Source of the DNA: Dicyema japonicum
Taxonomy: Eukaryota; Dicyemida; Rhombozoa; Dicyemidae
Assembly (NCBI GenBank): GCA_011109175.1
Contig: RDEW01000022.1
Coordinates: 291,834-355,833, forward strand
Length of the DNA: 64,000 nucleotides
Reading direction: 5' to 3'
Made by a program: the position numbers and the translations under genes. This document shows positions 11,541 through 21,559 of the stretch, in pieces. The first letter of the stretch is position 1. Each line of letters begins with the position of its first letter. The notes below the pieces were generated by a model. It saw nothing but the letters and a program-made list of their open reading frames with translations. It was not told where the DNA came from and made no database searches.

Positions 11541-12952
11541 AGCCAAGACTATATCGACTGAAAAGCTGTTAATTAAACAGATATTAAGACGATATAATGA
11601 ATCCTGTGATCTTGGACGTCCTGTTGAGAATCACAATGACAAAGTAATCATATACTTTGGTTTGAGTTTAATACAAATCCTGACCTTAAATGAGAAAGAT
11701 CAGTCCTCACTACAATGTTTGGCTTACATATGTAAATTGACTGTTACTACCCTTAGTATTGGAATGATAGGCATTTAATGTGGAATAAATCAGAATATGA
11801 AAATATTCCACCATTCGAGTGTACTCCAACCTTATATGGATCCCTGATATTATACTTTACAATTAGTAATTTGAGGGATTTCATTCGTAGTGCCGATATA
11901 GATTGGAGGACAAAAAGAGATGCGTTGGCTACGGTAGACTTTAATGGAAATGTGTTATGGATCCCCCAGTCTATCCTTAAATCTCATGTCCAATTGATAT
12001 TACTTATTTTCCATTCGACACTCAAAAATGTAAACTAAAATTTGGATCCTGGTCATACAGTGGGGATGAATGGAATTGGACTTTTACGATGGAAAGAACT
12101 CCTTTGAATTGACTGAATACATAGAAAGTAACACATGGACTCTCATTCAATCAAATGCTGTACGAACTGTCAGCACATATCCCTGCTGTCCTCAGAAATT
12201 TGTGGAAATTACATTTTATTTGGTTCTTCAGAGAAAAGGGGGGTTCTACCATTACATCCTTGCACTGCCCTGTATATTACTCTCCATGATTACATTGGCC
12301 ATATTTTGGATACCACCAGAGTCACCGTCGAAAATGTTACTGGGTTGTTTTCAAATCTCTATTCTTTAGGAATGAATGTTTACGTGGCATCTTTGTGCTC
12401 CTTCTACTACTTTCAGAATCAACTCCTAAGGCAGCCTCTAATGTTCCACTACTAGGTTATTCTGGTTATAATTACCCCCAAAGGTTCATACTTTGTCTTC
12501 AACATGGTGGTTGATCACTTTGTCCACGTTTCTCGCAGCCGTCGTGGTTAACTTTAACATGCGTGGAGATAAAATCAATCCGATTCCTACGAATTTGAAA
12601 AAAGTCAGATTTCTCACTATAAAATAGATGGCTCTTTAAAGTTGCTACCATTTTTGGAATCAAGGAAGATCTTGAGCTGCCGAGTACCCCCTCACATAAA
12701 AACTTACCAGAAACGTACGATTTAATGAAAAATGAAATGAAACAACGAATTTTACCGAGCAGTGTTGATGCTGATGTACGGCACATTTGTGAGTGTGTGC
12801 GGGAGTTGCTAAAAATACAGAAAATTCAAGATTCCAGTAATTTGTAGTTTATGATTGGAGAATTTGTGCAATCATTTTGGATAGAATATTTTTTATTGTA
12901 TATTTGGCCACAAATTTAGTGGCGATTGCATTTGTCTTTTCAAGCTTTATTT
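11540..12952 (+). pseudogene. Nicotinic acetylcholine receptor subunit, unprocessed pseudogene
   Basis: Cys-loop receptor: the N-terminal ligand-binding domain reads [70 protein letters not shown] and [20 protein letters not shown] (the 13-residue Cys loop). ALPCILLSMITLAIF is M1, SESTPKAASNVPLLGY precedes M3, and LDRIFFIVYLATNLVAIAF (12880-12940) is M4, so the whole receptor can be followed. Three introns fit the family alignment: 11732-11756 (25 nt), 11866-11890 (25) and 12344-12369 (26). At least six frameshifts (near 11703, 11825, 11983, 12070, 12395 and 12460-12515) make it non-functional. The adjacent CC pair of an alpha subunit may survive in YPCCPQKF. Retained introns show it was not made by reverse transcription. 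Confidence 0.8.
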
Positions 12953-12954
12953 GA

Positions 12955-13490
12955 CTCCCAAAAATGACACTTCAGTAGTTATTCGATTTTAATCTTTTTA
13001 TTTTTTTCCTCATTTGTCTTTATGGTGGATGCTATGAGCACTAGGTAATGTCCCATTATTAAGATACAAATATTAGTCCAACCCAGTTCCCATGGCCGGG
13101 ATAAGTCTTTCCAAATATGATGGCCCCTGGAGCCTACAAAGAATAAGAGGTATTGTCTAATTAAGTTATCCTACGTTAATTCCTAGCTTCCTCCTGTGGT
13201 TTGCCTTCGAATTTTCGAATTAATCTTCTTAATGGAGAGGGATACTCATGGAAAAGTAAGATTATGAATATGTATCCAGTCTATCTCTATACCGAAAAGA
13301 ATACAACCTAAAAAGGCAATGCCAATCTACTCATACAACTATTTCGATAGTATTAAGTTGCTTATTAACCATGAAGCTCCAATGCGTGTTTCAAAGCTAA
13401 ATGAATTGCGAAAAAATTTAACTGGCACTAATAAAGCCCCACTAGCCAAAGTGGGTTTGTTTCTTAAAGATCAACTTCCGATGCCGTTTG
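12955..13490 (+). other. No gene assigned; one unrecognised frame
   Basis: A plus frame at 13319-13528 (69 residues, beginning MPIYSYNYFDSIKLL) has no recognisable motif. Its end runs into the reverse transcriptase remnant that starts about 13490. The rest is AT-rich without structure. Confidence 0.3.
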
Positions 13491-13797
13491 GAACCACAAA
13501 TAGATGTGTGCTTCATGCAAAAATATAAAGAGGAGTACCACATAATGGGAATCGACCTATCTAAGGTATTTGATTATTCAGCAGAGTCAGATGATATAAA
13601 TATTAACACCACTACTCGAGGAAGATTGCATTAGAATAATTCGTTATCTACTCTCCTCCACTCAACTATTTATCCAGCTCGGAAATCAGAAATCCTGAGT
13701 ATTCGGAACAAACAAGGGCACCCCCAAGGAGATGCCCAATCCCCGGTCTTATTCATCGCATATCTGGAGGCAACCCTACGAGATGCCAGGAATAATA
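13490..13797 (+). pseudogene. LINE reverse transcriptase, left half (split by Ginger-like element)
   Basis: The stretch reads GIDLSKVFD (motif A, 13548-13574), then PQGDAQSPVLFIAYLEATL (13725-13780, motif B), and stops exactly where the inverted repeat of the transposon starts. The frame resumes on the other side at 15778 with FADDIDLTAT. The wording is that of the RTE-like copies in this window (compare PQGDPLSPILFVIYLEAAL at 7180). Confidence 0.75.
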
Positions 13798-13878
13798 TGT
13801 CACATGGGCGGCGCGTAACGCATGGGCAGCCTGTTACATTTTTTCGACCTTGAAAAGGTCTTTTGATTATCCGACATT

Positions 13879-13985
13879 ATTATTATTATTACCCCCAGGA
13901 TCACTGGGTCAAAAAGAAAGAAATAAAAGTTCTCATCTAACTAAGTGATCCCAGACCGACAAAGGAGAGGACGAGTCTTTCATTG
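13879..13985 (-). mobile_element. 107-bp 5'-truncated LINE 3' end nested in the Ginger-like element
   Basis: On the minus strand this is the 3' end of the family at 55150-55305: CTGGGATCACTTAGTTAG, a T-rich middle, CCCAGTGATCCTGGGGGTAAT, then (AAT)n. It is bounded by GATTATCCGACATT at 13865-13878 and 13986-13999, a perfect 14-bp target-site duplication. It has no coding content. It proves that the retrotransposon was active after the Ginger-like element had inserted. Confidence 0.9.
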
Positions 13986-14115
13986 GATTATCCGACATTT
14001 AATTTTATATATCCGATTTATATCGTGATTTAATCCTGTTAAATTAGTTTTTTATTCATAAATGTTATGATTATAAAGATTTTATTTTTTATAGCGGTAA
14101 ACCTAGATTTCTAGC

Positions 14116-15634
14116 GTGATTTATAGCATGGAAGATTATTTTGTTGCAATGGCTTCTTACAAGGGTTTTGTGAAAGATTGCGTTGAATATCAAACTTTAA
14201 AAGATGCTTTGCATGATAAATTTCCCGAAAATCTTCCGAGGCACCGAAAATATAGGCTTGTAAAGAAGATAGAGAATTTTTCTATTATCAATGACAGGTA
14301 TTGTAAATTTTCAATAATTTTAGACTGTATCTTAAATCAACTGATCCCAAGTTAGTCATATCCCTGGATAATGAAACCGAAATGGAGCATGTTGCGAAAT
14401 CGTTGCACGAGTTTTCACACGGAGGAGTCAATAAAATTGAGTATGAATGTCGACAAAGATACTTCACTGTAAAGAATGAGATTATCAGAAAAGTCATTCG
14501 AAATTGTGAAGTCTGCAAATTTTCGCGTCCTTTAAAAGTTCGTGATTTTTTATAATTATAGATTGGAGATATAAATCACCATGTGTTTGCTTCTTCTCCA
14601 AATGAACGTTTTCAGATAGATCTAATAGACCTGAAAAAATTTTCAACATTAAATGAAAATTTCAAATGGATTTTAACGGTCATTGACATATATAGTAGGT
14701 TGGTTTTTTTTTAATTTATAGATTCGCTTTTGTACGACCACTCTATAATAAGTCTGGTAAAGAAGTATGTGAAAACTTAAGATCTTTGTTCCGCCTGAAT
14801 GGGCCATGTAAATTTCTTCAGTCGGACAATGGTTCTGAATTTAAAAATCAAGAAATAACAAAACTTTGCGAAGATTTTAACATTAAGCAAATTCACGGAA
14901 GGCCTAACAATCCACGAGCACAAGGAATTGTCGAAAGATTTAATCAGACGATCACGAGGAAGTTGTCAAAAATGCTGGATAACAGTGAAAAAAAGTGGCT
15001 TGATAAATTAGAAAGTGCTGTCTACAGTTACAACATATCGGTCCATTCATTTTCTAACGAAAGTCCTTTCGAAAGATATCGAGGAATTAAGGGAATAAAT
15101 TCAATAATTAATGGTTATACTTATATCACATTATGACTTAGATAATTTAAGTGATGAGTGTGCGATTCCAGAACAAATTGACGATTTGGTTAATTGTTCG
15201 ACTCCAGAATCTATTGAAAATTCACGTAGTTTGATTTAAAAAATTTATATCTAGATAATTCCCAGTCAGATAATTTGTGTCCGAATGCGAAGAGATTCAA
15301 CTTCGAAATTAAATCGATTGAAGAAAATTCTAATTATTACAAAGCTATGAACAGGAAAATGAATGTTCATAATAGTAAATATACTTTTAACATGGGAGAT
15401 AAAGTATGAATCAAAAACATTAATAAATAGGTTCGGGCTAAAAAGGACTTTGGAACAAATCCCTCATTGCGACTGGATAAGTTTGAGTCTCAGTATTATC
15501 CAGTTGCAGAAATAATTAATATTTTATCGAATAATCGCGTGGAGGTAGTTTTAAATAGTTTAATTTGATAGATAAAAAATTCGAAAGGAGAAATATCGAC
15601 TGTATTAATGAGTAGACTAAAAAAAGTTACTTAA
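14116..15634 (+). CDS. DD35E integrase/transposase of the Ginger-like element (KRBA2-like)
   Basis: Eight exons joined by seven introns, 14298-14323 (26 nt), 14538-14561 (24), 14699-14721 (23), 15114-15141 (28), 15226-15254 (29), 15404-15430 (27) and 15548-15571 (24), give 1338 nt = 446 codons with no internal stop. Visible domains: an HHCC zinc finger (H89, H93, C122, C125; HEFSH...CEVC), then the integrase catalytic core with D152 (QIDLIDL), D213 (LQSDNGSEF) and E249 (AQGIVERFNQT), exactly DD35E spacing; then a C-terminal region with MGDK and SQYYPVAEII, as in the tail of KRBA2-type integrases. The start at 14116 is the first ATG of the frame. All residues needed for strand transfer are present, so the protein could be active. 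Which closest family it belongs to needs a search. Confidence 0.85.
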
Positions 15635-15662
15635 ATTTAATTTTTTGTGGTTAATAAATCAT

Positions 15663-15732
15663 TTATAAAATTAATTGAAGTTAATCTTGGTTCAAGGTTA
15701 TAAAATTAATTGAAGTTAATCTTGGTTCAAGG
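15663..15732 (+). repeat. 35-bp tandem duplication next to the right TIR
   Basis: Two perfect 35-bp units (15663-15697 and 15698-15732), each containing AATTAATTGAAGTTAATCTT, lie directly inside the right inverted repeat. Subterminal repeats of this kind can bind transposase; here that is only a suggestion. Confidence 0.85.
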
Positions 15733-15777
15733 TTAATGTAACAGGCTGCCCATAGGTAACGCTTGGCCCATGTGACA

Positions 15778-16060
15778 TAATATCACCAGACATATAACGA
15801 AAGTCATCTTCGCAGATGACATAGATCTCACGGCAACATACCACCAATTAGAAGGTATTATCGACAAATTGGCCAAAACATTTGAAAACCATTCCTAAAA
15901 ATTAACACCGAGAAAAACAGAATATACTATAGTAAGGCGAACAACGACACGAGGAAAAATGGAGACATACAAAGAAACTTGGCACTCTACTAAGTGATAC
16001 AGAAAACATACTACGAAGAAAACTAAAGAAGCCACCGGGTCTCACGTACGTCGTGTCTTT
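15778..16060 (+). pseudogene. LINE reverse transcriptase, right half (split by Ginger-like element)
   Basis: The frame continues from 13797: ITKVIFADDIDLTATYHQLE carries the FADD catalytic box, and LGTLLSDTENILRRKL near 15975-16020 matches the LGSLLGDHEEITRRK segment of the RTE-like copy at 7456. There is a stop near 15898. A CT-rich end and AAATAAATAAATAT at about 16080 may be the element's 3' tail. Confidence 0.7.
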
Positions 16061-16149
16061 TTAGTGTAGTTAGGTGTCCAAAATAAATAAATATATTCTA
16101 AAAAAATAATATATCAGAAATTATTATAATGCAGCCCTCGAAGCGAAAT

Positions 16150-18270
16150 GAGTTTTACACCCCAGACTTAGAGTCTTCGAATGCTCCTCCTTTGGTACGA
16201 CTCCACGAGAATGGTGGTCTGGGTCCATTTCGGAGTCGATGTTTGCGTTCCTAATTAGAGGTGGAAGGATGGCCGATGATAAAAAAAAGTATTGGAAAGT
16301 AAAATTCGGGTCATCCTTAGACTCGACTCATCAAGAAATCCGCTCAGTACCCCATTAATTTGTTCTGTTAACAGCATCAAAAGCTCTTGATAGGTCAATT
16401 CCCAAATATTGTGGCGTTACGGTATCTTTGATATGTTGCACACCTCCATCTGTGACTCCAGACCGCATCAGCTGTGGATCTCCCTTCTCGAAAACCACAT
16501 TGACTATCTGGTAGGTATTTGTAAGCAGATCCTTTTATTCGTTCAAGCACAATGTTTGCCAAGACTTTTCGTAATGAATTTAGTAGTATGATGGGTAGCA
16601 AATTTTCGATCGGTCCTCTGTTTTTGTTGGTTGTTTTTGTATGGGGATTAGTAGTCCCGTACCCAGAGGTAGAGTTGAGTTAGTTGAAAACATTTCATTT
16701 TGTAGTGTAGCGAATTTTTCAAAAAGGAGGTCAGGGCCGTATTTCAGTAATTCTGGGTTTATCGCATCTGGTCCGGGGCTTCTGTTATTCTTGAGTTTTC
16801 GGCAGGCCGTTTTGATTTCCTCGGCCGTGATTGGTATCTCAAGGGGTCTTGGCCTTCCATCAAATGGGTGGATTTCTATGGTTTTGATGTTGAAAAGCTT
16901 CTCAAAGTGAGCCGCGATGGCTTCAGTTTGTTCTTTGGTGTTCAGTATTAGCTTACCGTTCTCGTCTTTTATGGTTAGTCGACTTCGGTTTGTTCGCCGC
17001 AGCAAACGGGCAGCGACGTACACCTGTGCGTTGTCTTTCACTTTGTTTACTTCTTCTATACAGGAGCTATTTCTTCTATGAAAAGCTTCTTGTTCAGACC
17101 CTTTATTTTTCTTCTGACACGTTGTCGCCTTGAAGGGCTTTTATCGCATTAGTGTCAGTGACATTTGATTTTCTCATATTTATTTCTTTTAGACTTTTTG
17201 CAAGTCCAGGAACATCTGGATGAATAGCCTTCAGGTGCATTTTACTATTCTCCTTTTTGTCAAGACATGCTTCAGCAGCTTCGTTGATGGTGTCCTTTGT
17301 TCGTTTCCAGGCGTCTTCTAGCGTGGTATCCACCAATACGTCCTGCAAATGTCTGAATGTATTGTTGATATTTCTCAGTAGTCTCCGGTTGAGAAATCAG
17401 CCTTTCAGTCGCCTCTGATTTTCTCAAATTCGTGATTTTTTGCATTCTGTATTTAATGGCATGTTTTTTCAGGGTGAAGGTCGCAATAACCATCTTGTGG
17501 TCGCTGACAGTCGTCGAGCCTTCATATGAACGTGCGTTTACTAGAAGGTGTTTGTCTTTAGCCCGGCATATGACATAATCTATTTGGTTGTATATTGAGA
17601 CCAGCTTTCCTTCTGAGTTCCTTCGCTTCCCCATCCACGTAGTTTTGTGGCAGGAATGCGTAAATGCAGTATTGCATAGGAAAGGGTTGTTTTCCATACA
17701 AAAGTAAACAAGTATTGTCCCGGGTAGGTTTCTTATTCCACGTCCATGTTCTCCCAAGAAAACATCATCAGGGTTATTCTTCATCCCAATTTTGCATTCA
17801 AGTCTTCAGCAATAAATATTTGTGATGACGACTCATATTCGTTGTACGTCTGTAACAGTTTTTAATAGAAGTTGTCTAGTTCTGTTGGATCTATTGCTAC
17901 TCTCCCGCAGTGTGGTACATAAACATTTACAATTGTCAGAAAGCTCTTCGTCGGATTTTTAAAGGAGGTAAGTCGTTTAGCCGGATTTGTATAACACAGA
18001 TCCTGTCATTCCCACTCAATATACGGTGGACTGCACTTGTCAACTTTGAGTGGATGGCAAATCCATGTCCATAATGTTTTGAGTCGCTCGGATGACATAT
18101 AATTCGATATTCTCCAAAGTTCTCATCAAGGCTACAAGTAACTTTCGTCTCTTGTAACCACCCAATAGATACGTCGTTTCTCTACGGTCGTCACAGAGAA
18201 TCTTCCTCGACCAGGTCGTAGATAAGCCTCTAGCATTGAACGTAAGGACTTTTAGACATTTTTCTCAATT
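16150..18270 (-). pseudogene. RTE-like LINE, endonuclease plus N-terminal RT
   Basis: On the minus strand: an endonuclease start near 18250 (KVLTFNARGLSTTW), VNVYVPHCGRVAIDPTELD (about 17890-17940), then frame 17272-17784 with NNPFLCNTAFTHS, WMGKRR, IYNQIDYVICRAKDKHLLVN and TTVSDHKMVIATF (the C-terminal catalytic box of the EEP fold). The frames 16580-17041 and 16395-16601 hold LKNNRSPGPDAINPELLKYG, LIPIQKQPTKTEDRSKI, LLNSLRKVLANIVLERI and GFREGRSTADAVWSHRW. The copy then ends before motif A's aspartate box in a usable frame. Several shifts are present. The endonuclease resembles that of RTE/craniofacial-development-protein-2-type elements. Confidence 0.8.
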
Positions 18271-18274
18271 GCGA

Positions 18275-19185
18275 TCCAATCAAGAAACGAGGCAAGTCAC
18301 CACCTCACCAAAACCCTGCATATTAAGTAAATTTTATTAAATTATTTTTTAATTTTATTCATTAAATAGTTTATTTAATTAATTACTAGTATATTCATCA
18401 TTTTGGTATTTAATCCTATAGATGTTCAATTTCATCATCTTATATCATCCATTCTGCATTTTGACACAGAAAAATTGTCAATGTACTAAATATTAATTAC
18501 TAAGATTTTTGATTAATTGTACATTTTCTGGCCTACACTTTCTAGAATAACGGCAATGGAAATTCAAAACATTATATCTGTAATTTAAATTAATCAATTC
18601 TTTACCTTTAATTATTGAATCGTGGGAAAATGTGAAAAGGCGTTAAAAATTGTAAAATTACAAAGGGAGAATAAACCGAGAAAGAGAATGAAACAAATTT
18701 GAATTCATCGAATAAAACCCTAGAAAATTTCAGCTCCAAAAATTGATTTAAATGACATTAAATTTTGTTTAATAATGAAGAATTGAAAAAGAGTCAAGTT
18801 TTAAAAGCTGTGAAGAAGATGGAGATAACAATGAACTCTAAAAAATGAAGAAAATTGGATATGCAGACTTGATAAATCATATTGAAAAACTTGAAAAATA
18901 CTTTTTAAAATACGGAAACAATGGATTATCAATTCTCGGAATGCGGCGTAATAATTTATTAGAAATTAACAAAAGAGAAAATCGATGATAACTGATTTTA
19001 TGATTGAATTAAATATAGAATATTGATTTTTCTTAAAAATTTATTTTAATGAACGCGCTAAAAATGAAGAATAGTCGCGTTCATTAAATTATTTATTCTC
19101 TTGTTCATCAAAAATTGGCTTTAATACACCATTCTTCAAAACTTCTTTCCCAAAATGATTCTCACTAAACCTAACCAAGTTAAAA
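18275..19185. other. AT-rich spacer with a short palindrome
   Basis: No reading frame of interest. At 19046-19087 a 12-bp perfect stem (TTAATGAACGCG / CGCGTTCATTAA) surrounds an 18-nt loop, standing out from the AT background because of its CG dinucleotides. Function unknown. Confidence 0.5.
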
Positions 19186-19640
19186 AAGCTCGGAAACCTG
19201 ATATTGTGTGTAGAGTTCAATGCTAAACATCCAGCCTGGTTAAATCACAGCCAACAAACTCAAGAGGATTATCCTTATTAAACCAACTCACCTCCCTGAC
19301 TATCCTCAACAACCCCAGGAAGCACACTAGGACTCCTTACAAGGAATACGAAGAATCAACGTCCCCGGACATTACCTTCTATTCCCCAAACCTTGCACCG
19401 GACACATCTTGGACGGTTCATTATGGATTATCTTCCGACCACAATCATTATTCGCATCAAAAAAGTTTTTTTACAACAGGAAAGACTGTTTCATTTTTCA
19501 ACTATAAAAAAGCAAATTGGAGTGACTATTCAAAATACATCGATCAAGCTCTCCAGTAGATGAAGCTATTGTATTTTTGAACAAAATTATTCTCACGGCG
19601 CGGAAAACATTCATTCCGATATTGGTGTTCTTGGGTTAAC
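19186..19640 (+). pseudogene. LINE endonuclease fragment (CR1/L2-like)
   Basis: Readable pieces are TSPDITFYSPNLAPDTSW and SSDHN near 19345-19445, then KKANWSDYSKYIDQAL (19505-19555). These are the last endonuclease boxes and the linker of the CR1/L2-like elements in this window. The rest, to 20340, is AT-rich with no recognisable gene. Confidence 0.6.
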
Positions 19641-20339
19641 AATGATAATTAAAAGATATCAACAAGAAATGCCAATGCCACGAACACAAAATGTGTAAGA
19701 TCACACAAAATTTACAGAAAACAGCTTTGAGATGACTAAAAGAAGAAAATGGAAATTGGGCAAAGTAATATATGCGGGAATTCGGTCATAATGAGACATG
19801 ACATATGAAATCGAAATAATAGTAAACATCCACTCAATGATAAAATGCAAATTTTTGTAAGTCCAAAAAATCTCAAAAGTAGTTGAATTTTTGTAGTGTC
19901 TTTGATTGAATCAGCATGAACATGTTCAAGGAAGCACCAAAAGCTCTGTTATTTGTTCTAAGAAATCTGTTCAACGTGAGCATTAAGTGTTACAGAAATA
20001 ATGTCGGCAAATAGAAGAAAATAATTTATAAAAATTAAAAAACTAATCACAGTAAATCCAGAAAAATCAAATAGTGGAGAATAATTCATATTTTTAGGTT
20101 ACCAAAATATGTATATTAGACATTTTGATAACAACCTTCAAAACTATTTGATGAATCCAATAACATATATAAATCCAATAATATAATATAATAAAATAAA
20201 ATTATTGACAGAAAAAACCAACCACAAGAACGTAACAACTACACGACAACTAATACACACATTAAAAGGTTCGCCATATTAAAAAGCAATTTTTAAAAAA
20301 AATAAATATGTATTGAATTAATATAAATTTGTTTATTTT

Positions 20340-21060
20340 ACTATTCATGGCGGAAATGATATTCTAACTTATGCCGACGACATCGTCATTGCGTTACGCG
20401 ATCATGACATCCAGATTGCCACTTCGAGATTGCAAGAAAACCTGGACCGTTTTGACAAATGACTATCGAAAAATCGCCTAACTGCCAGCAGTGAAAAGTC
20501 CGTCACAACCCTATTTATTTCAGACAAGAGATTGGGAAGACGGACAGTCGAACTGAAGGCAAACAATGAAGCTATTCCTTTCAGAAATCTCAAAAGATCC
20601 TTGGGGTGACTTTTGACATGCACATGTCATTCTCTCCATGTTGAGAACGTAATTACAAAATGCAAAAAGAAAACTAATGTTCTGAAATGCCTCACAGGCT
20701 TATGGTGATCGAAAAGCATTCTGTTTTGAGCACTGTATCTCTTATGCATGTGGTATATGGGCCCACTCATCTCTTGGACGAATGTCTTGAAGATCAAGGC
20801 TAGCCGGAAAAGAGTCTCCAAACTCACGGAAGCTGGATTTATGGAGAGTTACAGCCACCAATGCCACTTGAAGCCTTAATACGAGTAAACCATGGAACGC
20901 GCCGTCGTGACTGCGAAGGTCCAGTCACTCGACCGATACGTGCTTGTGTGGGGTCGAAGGAGGAGCATCGGGCCAAGATGAAGTCCCTGCTAGTGTGTGC
21001 TGGGATCACGTGATTAGTTAGTTTGTGTAACCGTGGTTTCTGGTGTTATTATTATTACTA
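20340..21060 (+). pseudogene. LINE 3' half with YADD box and 3' stem-loop
   Basis: ILTYADDIVIALRDHD (20361-20408) is the RT catalytic box; SASSEKSVTTLFI-like and LKRSLG... segments follow in shifting frames. The element ends with a 3' stem-loop at 21003-21038 (GGATCACG pairing with CGTGGTT) and ATT repeats (21047-21060). It is 5'-truncated and broken by stops. Confidence 0.7.
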
Positions 21061-21490
21061 TATATAAATATAGGCCGACCAATTGAATATGTTGTTCTAC
21101 TTGGAGATTTGCTCTTCCCTCTTCAAGGATCGATTGTATAAACTATCTCAGCATAAAACCGCAGGGCTAATGCAAGCCGACAGTTCATCCATCACCAGTC
21201 TTCTTTCTGTGGTGCGACACTGATAAATGGCCAGAGTTTTTTACGCTTCTAAGGTACTAGGAAACCCATTCATGAAAAGGTGACTCACGCAGAGGAATTC
21301 AGATCCGTCATAAAGAAATGCATCCCGATAGAATTTCTCTGCAGACATATAAGAAGGCATTTTCAGAGGCAGTTGGGTCGCTGGAGGGACATTCAATGAG
21401 AGTCGGGAGATATTGGAAGGTTGGGGTCTCCTAATTAGTGAATCTAACCTTTCTTTCTTGGTGGTCTTGGGGTTAAAATAATAATAAACA
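21061..21490 (+). repeat. LINE 3' end, copy of the 33870-34240 / 45040-45430 family
   Basis: About 400 bp closely parallel the other two copies, for example AATTCCTTTGCAG/AATTTCTCTGCAG followed by AAGAAGGCATTTTC. The end is GGTCTCCTAATTAG...CTTTCTTGGTGGTCTTGGGG and then AATAATAATAA. In these copies this block is the end of the RT frame and the 3' untranslated region. Confidence 0.7.
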
Positions 21491-21559
21491 TTGCCTTTTG
21501 GTTAAGTTAGTGACATGACTCAGTACTATGTCAGGAAAACAGATTTAATTGACTATACT

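Larger units (their letters stand above)
13798..15777 (+). mobile_element. Ginger-like cut-and-paste transposon with TIRs and intact integrase gene
   Basis: The termini are 43-bp inverted repeats (13798-13840 and 15735-15777; 37 of 43 positions identical) starting TGTCACATGGGC and ending internally GGGCAGCCTGTTACATT. Flanking TAATA (13793-13797 and 15778-15782) is a 5-bp target duplication. The single gene (14116-15634) encodes a retroviral/Gypsy-type integrase. This combination (TIRs beginning TGTNR, short duplication, Gypsy-like integrase, no reverse transcriptase, no LTR) is that of Ginger elements. Ginger target duplications are usually described as 4 bp, so the 5-bp reading should be checked. 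The element interrupts a LINE RT between motif B and the FADD box and itself contains a truncated LINE end at 13879-13985. Confidence 0.85.

Noticed and set aside
15404-15430. Apparent premature stops (TGA and TAG) in the integrase C-terminus
   Set aside because: Both fall within a 27-nt segment with GT and AG ends; removing it keeps the frame and gives GDK joined to VRAKKDF. An intron explains them better than decay.
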